From Serpula lacrymans var. lacrymans S7.9 (lineage: Eukaryota > Basidiomycota > Agaricomycetes > Boletales > Serpulaceae), in NCBI RefSeq assembly GCF_000218685.1, contig NW_006763293.1:2167968-2231967 (forward strand): a stretch of 64,000 nucleotides of DNA. The letters run 5' to 3'. Under the pieces are notes generated by a model. The model had not been told where the DNA came from. It saw only the letters and a list, made by a program, of their open reading frames with translations, and did not search any database. Positions 1 to 11,982 of this stretch are shown here, in pieces (the stretch's first letter is position 1; each line of letters starts with the position of its first letter). A program made the translations under genes and the position numbers.

Positions 1-1937
1 GGAACACTGTGCGGATCCTTCATGAGTACTTTTGGCGGCTTGGGCTGCCAAAAGTCGATGTCATCAGGGTCTGGTAGACTAGGTCTCGAGTCAGGTCCAC
101 GGCCGTCAATGAGACCCTCGCCATGAGGGAGAGAACTTTCTACTTTATAAGTACCGCGTTTATCTGTGTTGGCGCTTGCTCCATCGACCCCACCCATATT
201 GTTTTCCATGTCATCCTTTCCGTGTTCAAAAGACATCATCGTGTCCTGAGGTTGCGGACTCTTCTCCTTTCCTACATCCTTCGGTACCTTTGTGTGACCT
301 TGGGATCGCTTCATCATCTTCTTGACACGCCCCTGCTCTGGCCACATGGTATCAGCATGGCCAGGTTTCGGTGGAGGGTTGCTTTGAGCCTTCGTCACGC
401 GCCCTCCATCTTTAATAACATCGACAGGCCAAAGAACCGAGGGTTTGCTGAGAAAACCATGCGGTGGAATGATATCCTATCGTTATTTTTTTTACCAACA
501 TTAATCAACACCTTTTGAGTTTGGAAATTGGTGAAAGCTGGCGGAAAATAAAACTCACAGTTTCGGTGTTCTTCATGATACTCGGAAAACTGTGTGTCAG
601 ATCTACCCATGGACTGATGAGAACTGCACCAGCAGGCAATGGCATACCCACGTCGCGTAAGATCGTAAGGACTGTCAGAGCAAGACCACCACCAGCTGAG
701 TCACCTGCAAAGACGATCTTTGAGGCTGGGACTGCTTGGTGTACAGCATTAGGCGGGGGATCAATGAGATAAAGGTCTGAGAATGATTTATTGTTATAGA
801 TGACAAGAAGGATGATACTCAAGGAACACCCTTACATGCTGCCAAAACATCTTGCAGGGGGCAAGGCCAAGGGTATTGCGGAGCTTTGCTAGCAAAATAT
901 GGTTCAACGATTCGTCAATGTTCTATCATCAAAACACATACCGATAATTGACAGCAAATGCACGTCCCTTAGCTTTGCGGGCTAATTTGAAAAGAATATC
1001 ATGACCTGAACGGAAGCCAGAGAATGTAACACACCATAACGAAGAATCTGATAGCGATGAGTATCTGCAGGGGGAAAAAGTAAATTCAGATAGCGTTGAT
1101 ACAGATAGTTATTCAAGTTACTTATTGAGCCCCAGAAATACCCTCCTGTGTAGTCAAAGTGAAGATATATTAAAGCAGAGTAACCATTAGGAACGTACCT
1201 CCGTGAACGTAAAGCTAAACACATCATCATATATGAGGATTTATTATCATCTCGGAAAACAATTCTTACCATAACTGTTTCTAGTTGTTCCATTCTCTTT
1301 ATCTCCTTTTGCGAATCTGTTAGCTTCTGTGTACTGTTGATATTGAATTTCTCGTCGCTCAGCTGTCCCTTCTCTGCTATCCATTCGCCGTCGATGCCAT
1401 CTAATCCACGTACTTGCCACCATTTTTCACCTCCAACAATGAGCTTGAGATCCTCAGGACCAAACCAATCGATGAGGATATCGGCAGCACGATTACAGGA
1501 GTAGAATGGTATACGGACAGGACAGACAGCGGCCCATGGCGAGGCAGGCACATGAGTGTTGGTACTAGGATGCATAAACACAAAACAATCTAGGACGGGA
1601 ACAAGAAGTGACTTACAAAGCTTGAAGAGATTCTACTGTATTCTTTGTCCCCATAAGAATGAATGCTTTCACTATATTGAACGCTCTTGCGCGTTGTGAA
1701 CGAATTGAATAGCATGGGATTGAAAATGTACATACTCGTCGAAGAATATGTCATCCCTGGCCTCATCTTCTTTGACATGCTCTCTCAACTTCTTGCCCTT
1801 TCGTTTTGAATGAGTGTAGAACGTCTTCACGACGACTACCGCACATTGAGTCAGCAAAACGGGTCCGACATAGATATTTCTACGAGTCTCTTACCTGGAG
1901 TGATGTTGGCAGCAGCTGAAAATGTGGAGACAGGCAT
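1..1937 (-). CDS. Alpha/beta-hydrolase fold-3 (HSL-like) esterase, C-terminus cut by window edge
   Basis: This is a multi-exon gene on the minus strand. The ATG at 1937 begins MPVSTFSAAANITP and is followed by an intron and a KTFYTHSKRKGKKL segment. The oxyanion-hole motif HGGGYFWGS is recovered only by splicing an intron at about 1145-1196, and the nucleophile elbow GDSAGGG lies near 700. After the elbow come LISPWVDLTHSFPS and DIIPPHGF. The last visible codons, near 1-60, read DIDFWQPKPPKVLM, so the stop lies outside the window. These motifs are those of the hormone-sensitive-lipase-like Abhydrolase_3 group, which hydrolyses ester or acetyl groups. The substrate cannot be told from sequence. 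It could be a sterol or lipid acetyl-hydrolase, as for yeast Say1, but that is inference. The low-complexity D/N/K-rich stretch before the C-terminus looks disordered. Confidence 0.85.
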
Positions 1938-2589
1938 TACGGTTGCTGCAAACCTGAAAGAAGACGAAAGAACAGTGGGTGGAGCGCAGTAGCGTTTAGG
2001 GGATGGAGACCAGCAGAACGCTTCGGACTGGAACAAGTCACAATAAGTATTTGCAAATAAGCACGATGCTGGTTTGTATTTGCATTCTCACCGATCCAAT
2101 GTACATGACGTCACAGTTATTTAAGGAAGACGATCCATGAATGCAGTATTGGTTTCTGCCTCACTCCAAGCCGTATACATTCTGCAGACGACATCAAAAG
2201 TAGCCCCGTCCTATGCCTTGCGGCTAACTTGATCACGATCCAGAAAAAGTTCATAGTGCAGTGGGAGGGCTGAAGCATCCCAGGACAGTAAGTTACATGT
2301 GGTCGTCCTGCATGAACGTATTTGCATCATTTGATGCGATGTACAAATAGCTATGATGCCGGAAAGACTGGATAGTATCACATGGATCGCAGTACCACAT
2401 GCTGTCGATTTTAACGTACACGTACTACATCATGATGTACAGTCGCCGCGGCGGTGAGCCCCGATTATTTGGCAAGAGCCTTTGAAACAAACAAACACTG
2501 TGGCTGAAGCTCTCACTGGCACCGGCATTATGAGTCTACCTCCGACTAACAGGCAAATTTGAAAATCCTTCAATTTTTGTTGAGCAAAG
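1938..2589. promoter_or_regulatory. Divergent intergenic region, hydrolase / CFT2
   Basis: This 652-bp stretch separates two divergent start codons and shows no convincing coding sequence. It must hold both promoters. The only clear motif is the palindrome TGACGTCA at 2106-2113. I saw no TATA box well placed for either start. Confidence 0.5.
2106..2113. promoter_or_regulatory. CRE-like palindrome TGACGTCA
   Basis: The 8-bp palindrome is a perfect match to the ATF/CREB (bZIP) consensus. It lies 169 bp upstream of the hydrolase ATG and 476 bp upstream of the CFT2 ATG. Use in vivo is inferred from the match only. Confidence 0.4.
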
Positions 2590-5500
2590 ATGATAACCTT
2601 CACACCGCTTTCTGGCGCTGCACGCTCGTCACGGACAGTTCCACTCGCATATCTCCTACAAGTCGACGACGTCCGTATTCTTCTCGACTGTGGGTCTCCG
2701 GATTGGAGTCCAGAACCATCCTCCTCTGCAGTGAAATCAGAGGACTTACGACAGCACTCATATCACTGGGAGGAATACTGCCAAGCCTTACGAGAGTACG
2801 CTCATACAGTTCTTACGCTGAATATTGTATCCTAATACATTACTGCAAGGTGCTCGCCTACAGTTGATCTTGTACTCCTCTCTCATGGAGACCTCGCACA
2901 TACCGGGCTTTATGCATATGCTTACTCTCGCTGGGGCCTGAAAGCACCTGCGTATAGCACCCTTCCTGTACAAGCCACGGGACGTATTGCGACCAATGAG
3001 GATGTAGAGGGAATCAGGGAAGAGCAGGATGTGGATACAGATAGTGAAAACCAACATCATAACAGTGCCTTGGAAGGAACAGAAAGCGGGTCTCAAAAAT
3101 CACCTGAGTCACAGCCCAAAAAAACAAGTGGCAAATACATCGCAACTGTGCTTGAAGTTCACGATGCGTATGATGCTATGAACACTCTGAGATATTCCCA
3201 ACCTACTCATCTGCAAGGTACGTGTTACTGTGCACTTTACTAAAGCGAATCTGAACTATCCAACATTGCAGGAAAATGCCAGGGTATAACAATTACTCCT
3301 TACAATGCCGGGCACTCCCTTGGTGGAACTATATGGAAAATACGTTCCCCATCTGCCGGAACAATACTTTACGCTGTTGACATAAATCACATGCGTGAAC
3401 GTCACCTTGACGGCACAGTTCTCGTTCGACCAGCTTCTGGTGGTATTGTCGAGGCTCTTGCCCGACCTGATCTTCTTATTACGGATGCTGAACGGGCAAA
3501 TGTGACAACGAGCAGAAGGAAAGATCGAGATGCTGCACTGATCGGTAAGTACGCCCTTGTACGTCAGTGGTTAATGGCTTATGTGTTTCACCTGCAACTC
3601 TACTCAGACACAATAAGTGCCACCCTTTCATCACGTTCATCCCTCCTCCTCCCTTGCGACTCTAGCACACGTGTACTCGAACTCCTTGTTCTCCTTGACC
3701 AACACTGGAAGTTCGCCGATTTCCGTTACCCAATCTGCCTGCTTTCTCGCAATGGCCGTGAGATGCTTACTTTTGTACGCAGTATGATGGAGTGGCTTGG
3801 TGGTACAGTAAGCAAAGAAGATGTCGGTGTTGACGGGAGTGGGAAGTCAGGTGGTAATAAGAGGAGAAGAGATGATGAAGGAGAAGATGAAGCTCTAGGT
3901 GCATTTGCACTGCGATTCAAGTAAGCAACAGATCTCAGTCTGGAGGAAAGGGCTAATATTTGTTCCGCTCTCAGGCATCTAGAGTTCTTCCCAAACCCAC
4001 AGGCTCTCTTACAGACTTATTCTTCTAAAGACCCTAAGCTTATTTTAGCTGTGCCTGCCTCACTCTCGCATGGTCCTTCCCGACTACTTTTCTCAGATTT
4101 TGCTGTAGTTCCGGACAATGTGGTCCTTCTGACAAGTCGAGGAGAAGAAGGCACTCTTGGGCGAATATTATTTGACAAGTGGAATGATTCTCAAAGGGCA
4201 GACGACAAGTGGGACAAGGGGAAAATTGGTAGCAACATTATGATGGATGGTACTATGAAACTAAAGGTAATTCGCTTGACCTCGCCAGCTGCCTTTTTAT
4301 GAAGGCCCATCGATCTTACAGATAAACTCCAAAATTCCCTTACAAGGGGCTGAACTCGAAGAATACCTTGCAAAAGAGCGTGTGGCCAAGGAGAAAGAGG
4401 CTGTTCAACAAGCTGCTCTCGCTCGCAATCAACTGATGCTTGAAGCGGACGAAGACGAGAGTGACGACGAGGACTCTGAATCAGACATCGAAGAAGAAGA
4501 CGAGGTTGATCGAACTCTTGAGAATGATGCAATGGATACGGGAGAACAAATATCCAGTCCAGCAATAAGCGCTCGGCGTCGACGAAAAGCAGACAGGGGA
4601 GAAGATGGCACAGACTGGGGCTTGGACGTGGATGAGGGGCTGACTAAGCAATTATTGTCATTCGATATCTATATCAAGGGGAATGTCTCCAAATCGACAT
4701 CATTCTTCAAGACTGTAGGTGGCCAACCTCAGCGGTTTCGTATGTTCCCTTACGTCGAGAAGAAACGAAGGGTGGACGAATATGGTGAGACGATTGATGT
4801 TGGAATGTGGCTTCGGAAGGGTAAAGTACTCGAAGAGGATGCTGAGAGCGACGAATTGAAGGAAGCTAAAAGAAAACAAGCAGAGGAAGAAGCTAAGGTC
4901 AGTCGACTATTATACTTGAGGACCTTCTTATTGAACCGAATGTGTAGAAGATAGTGCGCGAACCTCCTTCAAAGTTTGTCACTTCCGATGTAGAAATACA
5001 ACTGGCATGCCGCCTGCTATTTGTTGATATGGAAGGACTGAATGACGGACGTGCAGTTAAGACCATAGTTCCGCAAGTGAATCCACGCAAAATGGTGAGC
5101 ACTTTGCCGCAGGAAACACTGCCTCTCATTGAGGACATTTTCCTAGATCATTGTACACGCTCCAGATAGTGCGACCAGCGCCCTCATCGACAGTTGCGCC
5201 AACATCCGCGCCATGACAAAAGATATATATGCTCCCTCGACAGGTGAGACCATTCGGCTTGGCCAACAAACGAACACCTTTTCCATATTGCTCAGTGATG
5301 AGCTGCTCAATACGCTCAAAATGTCAAGGGTGAGTAACGCGCAGGGTTTAGGTGTCTGTTGCCCTGGAGCTTACATCCTTTCTAGTTCGAAGACAATGAA
5401 GTGGGCTATGTGACTGGGCGCGTGGCCAGCCACGTCAGCTCTACTATCCCCGTGCTTGAGCCTGCGATATCTTCCGCCCTTCCTTCAGACTCTTCGGACA

Positions 5501-5820
5501 GGAAACTGTTCCTAAGAGGACGCCAATTAGGTTCTCGGCCAACACAGACCCTCCCACATTCAACTATGATCGGGGAACTAAAGCTTACTGCACTTAAAAC
5601 TCGCTTAGCCTCTGTCGGCATTCAAGCAGAGTTGATCGGAGAAGGTGTGCTTATCTGTGGTGCAGGTGCGAAACGTAATCAGCCCTCTGACACTCTGGAG
5701 GAGACTGTATCTGTCCGAAAAACAGCCAGGGGACGAGTTGAATTGGAGGGTAACGTTTCTGATGTGTACTACACTGTCAGGAAGGAGATCTATAGTTTAC
5801 ACGCTTTGGTAGCTGCATGA
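2590..5820 (+). CDS. CFT2: Cleavage and polyadenylation factor subunit CFT2 (CPSF100 homolog)
   Basis: This is the metallo-beta-lactamase/beta-CASP subunit that partners the CPSF73 nuclease (Brr2p/Ysh1 in yeast) in pre-mRNA 3'-end cleavage in the nucleus. I splice nine exons: 2590-2795, 2850-3217, 3272-3544, 3608-3920, 3975-4266, 4322-4897, about 4951-5094, 5147-5329 and 5386-5820. They give about 929 aa, normal for fungal CFT2. The protein starts MITFTPLSGAARSS. The metal site reads LLSHGDLAHTG in place of HxHxDH, so, as in other CPSF100 proteins, the subunit should be catalytically dead. Later blocks are GHSLGGTIWKI, LLPCDSSTRVLELL and FEDNEVGYVTGR. A K/R- and acid-rich insert lies at 3830-3900 and a D/E-rich one at 4440-4520. 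The acceptor of intron 6 is ambiguous between 4947 and 4950. The gene converges on GLN4, only 94 bp away. Confidence 0.93.
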
Positions 5821-5914
5821 TATCATACCTCGTTGTCTCAAATACAAATTTCTTCTAAAATTATATGTAAAGTAATTGAAAAGCCTGTGCATTCTTCACC
5901 CCGCCTCTGGCCAT

Positions 5915-8784
5915 CTAAGACTTCCCTGAATCTTCTTTTAAGCTAACCACGCGGTTTAATACAAGAAAATCACCCTCTTGTCCATGGGTGTTGTTGGTAT
6001 CCAGAGCCGCTGCTTTCGTGTCCTTATCCAATGCGAAATATGCAACTCGCAGGCCCTGGAAGTTCACGCACTCCTTCCCAGCAAGCTGCCCGTTTGGAGT
6101 GTACGATTTACTCTTCACGTCTCCTGAAACATGCTCCGCCTGTGCCTTGCTTTCAGCGCGAGCATTTTCCAGTAAACGCTTCGCCAGAGGCCAGAAGCCT
6201 ACTTCCACCATGGCACCCTTGATGACTTCCAAGCTATCTGGATTTATATCAGCTTTGAAGTCAGGAATTGCTGCAAGAGGATTGTCGCTCTTGAACAATG
6301 GATAGAATATACGAGTTTCATCGATCCGCACAGGGCTTCCTGAAGCTTTATGCTCTGCAACCCATTGGATAAAAGCCTTTGGTTTCTTCGCAGAGCCCGA
6401 ATCTTCAAGTCGGCAGATAAGCTCGATGACATCTCCAGATGTCGGATCTGTTTTGTACGAGGTACATGTGATAGGATGTGGTGCCTGGAACAACCCTACT
6501 GTTTTTCCGGGTGCAAGCCTGAAATAGTCCTTGGAGTCTTCTAACCTGAAATCATCTGCATCGATATAAATTGTGCGCGTGAAAGGAATGGTGGAAGTCC
6601 CAAGTTCTGGGACCTTGGGATGAAGCGGTTTCTCCACCATGAGAACATAATCTTCTGGAAGATTTTCGATTGTAACTTTCAGTGGTAGCAATACCATGAG
6701 TAGGCGTGGAGCAGTTCCTTCAAGGTATTGCCTGACAGTCTGCTCAAATCGTGCAACTTGGATATTAGATGCCGCTGTGGAGACACCGAGAGTTGATACG
6801 AAGGACTTGATAGCACCTGGGGGGATCCCACGTCTTCGAAGAGCAATTAATGTATAAAGTCGTGGATCGTCCCAACCGTTGACATAGTTCTCGTTCACGA
6901 GTGTAAGAATTTTTCGTTTCGACATAACGGTACCTTGCACATTAAGTCGGCCATATTCAGACTGTCTGGGTTTGTAAACTTCAAGCGCATCACATAGCCA
7001 TTCATAAGATTGACGCGAGGCGATAAACTCCACTGTGCAAAGGGAATGCCTAAGACATCACGAGAGGATTTGAATCGGTCAGTGCATTGAGCGCCAGACA
7101 TGAAGTTACTCACGAAATGTTCTCAAAGCTATCAACCAAACAATGAGTGAAGTCATATGTAGGATAAATCTTCCACTTGTCACCAGTCCGATGATGAGTG
7201 GCATCCAATACTCGGTAGGCAGTCAAATCCCACATCTGAGGATTACCATCTGTTAAGTCCTGCTTCATCCTCAAATTGGCCTCTTTAGGTCGATAATGAC
7301 CGTTCTTCATCTTTTCAAATTCTATTAGCGACTCCTCCACTGGTCGTGCGCGATGGGCGCAAGCTTTGGGCGCTGACACTTTTTCGCCCCTGTTTGCTTT
7401 GATTTCTTCCTCTGAGACCAGGTATTATATTCAGTATTCAGCCTAATCCTAAAATCGCCACACTTACGAGAACAATGGCACACATAAGCTTTATCTCGTT
7501 TAATAAGCTCCACCGCTAGATCATATAGTTGATCGAAATAGTCGCTGGAGTATGTGATTTTCCACGGTTCGTATCCCAACCAACGAACGGTTTCGAGAAT
7601 ACTCTCGAAATATCGTGCCTCCTCCTTCTCAGGGTTCGTATCATCATAGCGCAAGTAGCACTTTCCTCCATGATGCGCCGCATAACCGAAATTGACAAAA
7701 ATGGCTTTTGAGTGTCCAATATGTAAGAAGCCATTAGGTTCTGGTGGAAAGCGGGTGAAGACGAGACCGTTTGTTGATGCAAGATGCTGTTCGCGAAGAT
7801 GTGGGTGTATCTGGGTGTTCTCGCCTGGTTTATGCAGAGCACCCAGAAAACCTTCTTCGAAGACAGACTTCCTAGTGTTGGTGCTAGTGCTTGCCAGTGA
7901 TGCTGTCTCCGTGGCTGCCGCCTTTGGTTTTGCAGAACCCTCCTTTTTCGGCTCCTACAACAAATACTGCCGTCAGTAAGTGGACCCGTTGATTTAACCG
8001 CGTCGACTCGCTTGGATAATGCGCAGATGCTGAAAAGGGAGAAAAACTAACCTTCCCTTTCGGCTTTCCAACTTCTCTTGTGCCGAACTTTTCAGTGAAA
8101 GCCTTCTCAACAGCATTTTTCATCTCGAGTGGGTTAGCCCATCGTAGCTCAGGCGTGGCCTTCAACCCACTTATAGTGGGGCCTAGGTTAGCCCACCCAG
8201 CTACTGTGCTATCTTCGATGTAACGTATTGCAGAGCTTAGAAGTTCTTCTGCGGTAATGGTAAACCCTATGGCCACAGTCGTATTAGAAGAATCGGATGA
8301 GATATGATATCGATGCAACTGACCGACACCACAGTATTTGTTGAATTCATTGTCATCGATGGGACCTGGATTCGATTCGAGATATTTCGTGGCAGCTACA
8401 GGATAAGACAAACAGCATCGATCAGTACACTTGTAGCAAGCACTAAACTGCACAGGCATAGTAAAGACTATCCGAATAATCAAACTTACCAGTAACTTGA
8501 TCGACAGATTTGAGCTTCCCCTCTAGAATCGCTTTCACTACATAATCGCGTTCAGATTCACCCATGCCCTCTACCTTGATGAGCTGTCCCGCCAGAGCAG
8601 CAAATAACACGGCTTGCTTTTCATCGAGACCAACATCAGCGAGCCCATGAGTCACGATAACATCGCGAAGTACACCCGCACTCTTGGGGTTTTTTGATGC
8701 CTCTGCTGCTTTCGATTGCGTCAAACCGATTGACTTGAACAGAGGAATCAATGAGTCCACGGATGCGTCTGATGTCGGTGCCAT
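5915..8784 (-). CDS. GLN4: Glutaminyl-tRNA synthetase, cytosolic
   Basis: This class I aminoacyl-tRNA synthetase charges tRNA-Gln in the cytosol. Five exons on the minus strand (8784-8490, 8395-8052, 7954-7468, 7411-7114, 7049-5915) join in frame to 852 aa, a normal eukaryotic length. The N-terminal part, from [20 protein letters not shown] on, is the appended eukaryotic YqeY-like tRNA-binding domain, including [10 protein letters not shown] and KYCGVG. The catalytic core has [15 protein letters not shown] (HIGH signature) and the second signature VMSKRK. Between them lie the [17 protein letters not shown] and [18 protein letters not shown] blocks. The C-terminal beta-barrel anticodon-binding region follows and ends LKEDSGKS. 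The first intron splits the N-terminal domain. Confidence 0.96.
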
Positions 8785-9055
8785 GCTCAGGCTCGATTGT
8801 ACGTCAGAATCAATAACGAGGCGTGCAAAGAAGACGGAAGCAAGTTATCAGAAATATCAAGAACTTTTCCTTGATGGCCAAATACTTATGGTGATGTTCT
8901 GGGGAAAAGCTGAAAGTGCATTATTATCTATGCGACCAAACGAGTCACATCGATACAATCTGTACACCAGGTGCCAAACATCACCACACAACATACCCCT
9001 GTCCTTTAAAAAAAGGTAAGAAGGATTATCAAGAAGATTCACAGAATATATGAAT

Positions 9056-10812
9056 TCAATGCACTATAACGTCTCCGATATCTCCAACAAGCTGCCGTGA
9101 AGGGCGACCGTCCTTTTTAATCCCAACGATTTTGATCTCCATTTTCCGCGTACGGATATCATCTAATGCGTTGTCTATGCTGCCGTCTAGAAATGCGAGC
9201 GAAAGCTTTGAAATAATGTCCATAACAATATGTGCTTTCTTCTTTATTGTGAGCGGAAGTAGTGGGAAATCAGAAAATGAAATGTGTTTCGAACGAACTA
9301 GGCATATATTGATACGAATGAGTACATTAATAACAGCATGGAGTAAAATAACAATACCGATAGTTAACAACCTCCGTCCTGCGGGTTCCCATACTCCAAC
9401 GACGCCAACAAGCCTTTCGAAGTGGTCTTTCCAGAGCGTAAATCCTTCGGAATTTATCACCAGTAAACGAGGCAACGGCCGATCCCTCGGACTTGGCACA
9501 GGCGAAGGGCCGGGAGAACAAATGGGCTCAATCCAAGGGTCAAGTATGAGAGCTTTGTTGACTGGAATTGGTGTAGACTCAGATGAAGGGGGATCTGTCG
9601 ATAGAATAGAGAACTGATTCATGCGTTATTGGTGCCTTTCGAGAGAATTCAAAAGCTCAACCCACAACGGTCGCTCCTCCAAATGAGTGCCCTGCTAAAG
9701 CTATATTATCATCGCACTGAATTGGCACAACGTCATCCTTCTGCGTCCAGCTGTCCCAATCTATTTTGCTAGCATCAGTCAACTGAAGCCCATTACCTGG
9801 TCCTTCATATCCATATTTTACAAGCTTGCTAAAAGCTGCATATGCAAGGTATATCTCGTGTTGTCGAAATGTAAGCTGATCACCTCGGAAGGATAGCATT
9901 GTGCGTTCTTCATCTTTAGTATCAGGACTCCATCTGATAGTTTCCATCAGATTTAATCGCAACGTATGAAGAGTCATACATCTCTACTCACATAATGTCG
10001 GACTCTTTAATATACAGCTTCGCGGGAGACCTTGAAGGAACACAAACATGCCCAGACCCATCCCTGTGCTCCATGGCAAGAACCACTCGGCCTGAAGAAG
10101 CCAGCCGCATACACAGCTGACTGGTTATCCGTCAATAACCCGAATACTCAAGAAACAGATATTGTCGATACCTATATGTAGTCCGGCTACCGCCTAGACC
10201 ATGAGAGAAAATAACCAGAGGCCACGAATTCTGGTTTGGTTTAGGCGGTTCTGCGTCTTCAGAAACTAGTACAGGGCTTAGTAGAGGTGCATTCTCATGT
10301 ACTGGAACCTGCATAAATTGAACCGAAATGAAAAGACTATGGATTCCATAAGCCAAATACTGACTCTTAAGAACGACCCATACAGATACACGAGAGGCCT
10401 GACTATCCAGGTGGATATACCTATTATAACGAATGGAATTCGGATAAACTACACATGGAGATAACATATCCCTACCTGCAAAATGAGCATAACCTCTAAG
10501 TGACTCTCTAATTGGTCTGCCAGATAAAATGGACTAAGCGCTTGCATGTCAGAAGTTGAACTGTACACACCTTATTAACCAATCCAGACCTCTCGTTCTC
10601 TTAATATTTCGAACTTGGGCAGGATAATAAGCCGTAAATGCGATCTCCTCCACGACGAGCGCTGATTTCAGGTCTCCGTTTTGCCCACCCGCGCGGATTT
10701 TCGATGTACCAACAGTGATTGGCGAGGGAACCGCAAGCTGAAATGTTGTCGCACCAACAGGATAGCGACCTTTGATACTGGGAAAGTACAACATGGATTC
10801 CTGGCCGTACAC
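9056..10812 (-). CDS. PAF acetylhydrolase-like phospholipase A2 (plasma/isoform II type)
   Basis: This is a serine lipase of the PAF-acetylhydrolase family, which removes short or oxidised sn-2 acyl groups from phospholipids. The first exon starts MYGQESMLYFPSIKGRYPVG; an internal Met at 10794 is an alternative start. Family blocks appear in order: YPVGATTF, TAYYPAQ, WPLVIFSHGLGGSRTTYR, AMEHRDGSGHV, nucleophile elbow LAGHSFGGATVVG, the acid region LDPWIEPI, and KHISFSDFPLLP with the catalytic His. An intron at about 9299-9355 interrupts the segment before that His. It ends GDIGDVIVH. No signal peptide is evident, so a cytosolic or membrane-associated enzyme is likely. Physiological substrate unknown. 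Confidence 0.85.
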
Positions 10813-11982
10813 GGCTCACGATCCAACGAGGTCACTGGCAATGATGGACTCGGACATGATCGCAACAGGAAAAGTATCCGAGTCCGGCATCCAATGTCAA
10901 CCGGGTTGCCGAATAGTGAGCTGAGACTCGCGGAGTTCAAAGTTGGCTGAAAACTTCAAGTTTTCAAGGTCTGTATGATGTTCATAAATCTTCCCAGTGA
11001 TCTGACATCATTGCCCTCAGTTTTCATATTTTCTTTGGCATCATGGCTGTGGCATCCTTTGAATGTATTGATGGACTCGTATTATCTATGAGCAAACTTG
11101 GACCATCAAGTGTAGCAATCTTCATGAGGGCTCCTTCTTGCCCCAAATAGCCCTTCACCAGGTCACATCCACGGAAGCGCAAAAGCCCGTCAAAAAAAGC
11201 AAATGAATCGCATCGATAGATGCCTCGCAGCTTGACATCAATGTCCCTCACGCAAGAGAAGCCAAAGCCGTAGATGTTGCACCAGAGCAAGAGACAATTG
11301 AGACGCAGGCGCCCTGTTCATGGCAACGGTACAAAGGTGACCCAGTATCGTAGTTTTCATACATGATAAAGTTATTTATGCTGCCAGTGATCATTCTTCA
11401 TGCACGTCAGTGTACGGACGGATAAGACAGTCATTAGGCCTGACAGCCAACGAAAAAATCGTTCTATAGTTCTGTATTGAACAATAGTAATAGTCGAGCA
11501 CATTAAATGGCTGACTTATCTTTATTATCACTGCCAATACCCATTTGCATAATGTTACCTTGATCGCTACCACTCTACCTGTATGATATTGTAGACGTTT
11601 TCAGTATTTTGGGCTTGCTGATCCACCATTTTATCTTATCTTACGGCGCCTAATAAACGACTTAAACGAGACGGTGCCTTCCGCAGTGTGTTTTTGGTCC
11701 TGCTCCACAATCGTCATGACATGTCCACTGCATGAGATGCTAGTATTATTACCCCACCAACTAAAAACTTGAAGCTCCCCACCGTGGACCCCGACGGCCA
11801 GCGGCAACTGGTAAAGCCCAGAACAGGCGTGGTTTACATGCAAAAATGTAAAATTTACCCCATGCGTCTCCTGTGGAGCCTTGCAACTGGCTTCTAGCTT
11901 CAGTTGCGGAAATACGCTGACGGTCAGTGTTTACTGCAACAACCAACCACCATTTCCCTCAACACGAAGTTATTGTACAGAA
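10813..11982. promoter_or_regulatory. Divergent intergenic region, PAF-AH-like / DUF2985
   Basis: About 1.2 kb lies between two divergent start codons. It contains short minus-strand reading frames at 11024-11290 and 11631-11843 with no recognisable family motif, no clear splice continuation and no matching start context. I do not call them genes. Some sequence just upstream of 11983 stays open in frame with the next gene, so part of this interval could be a longer N-terminus. Confidence 0.4.

Noticed and set aside
11024..11290. 88-aa minus-strand frame in the PAF-AH/DUF2985 gap
   Set aside because: No recognisable family, no exon partners, and a position in a divergent promoter.
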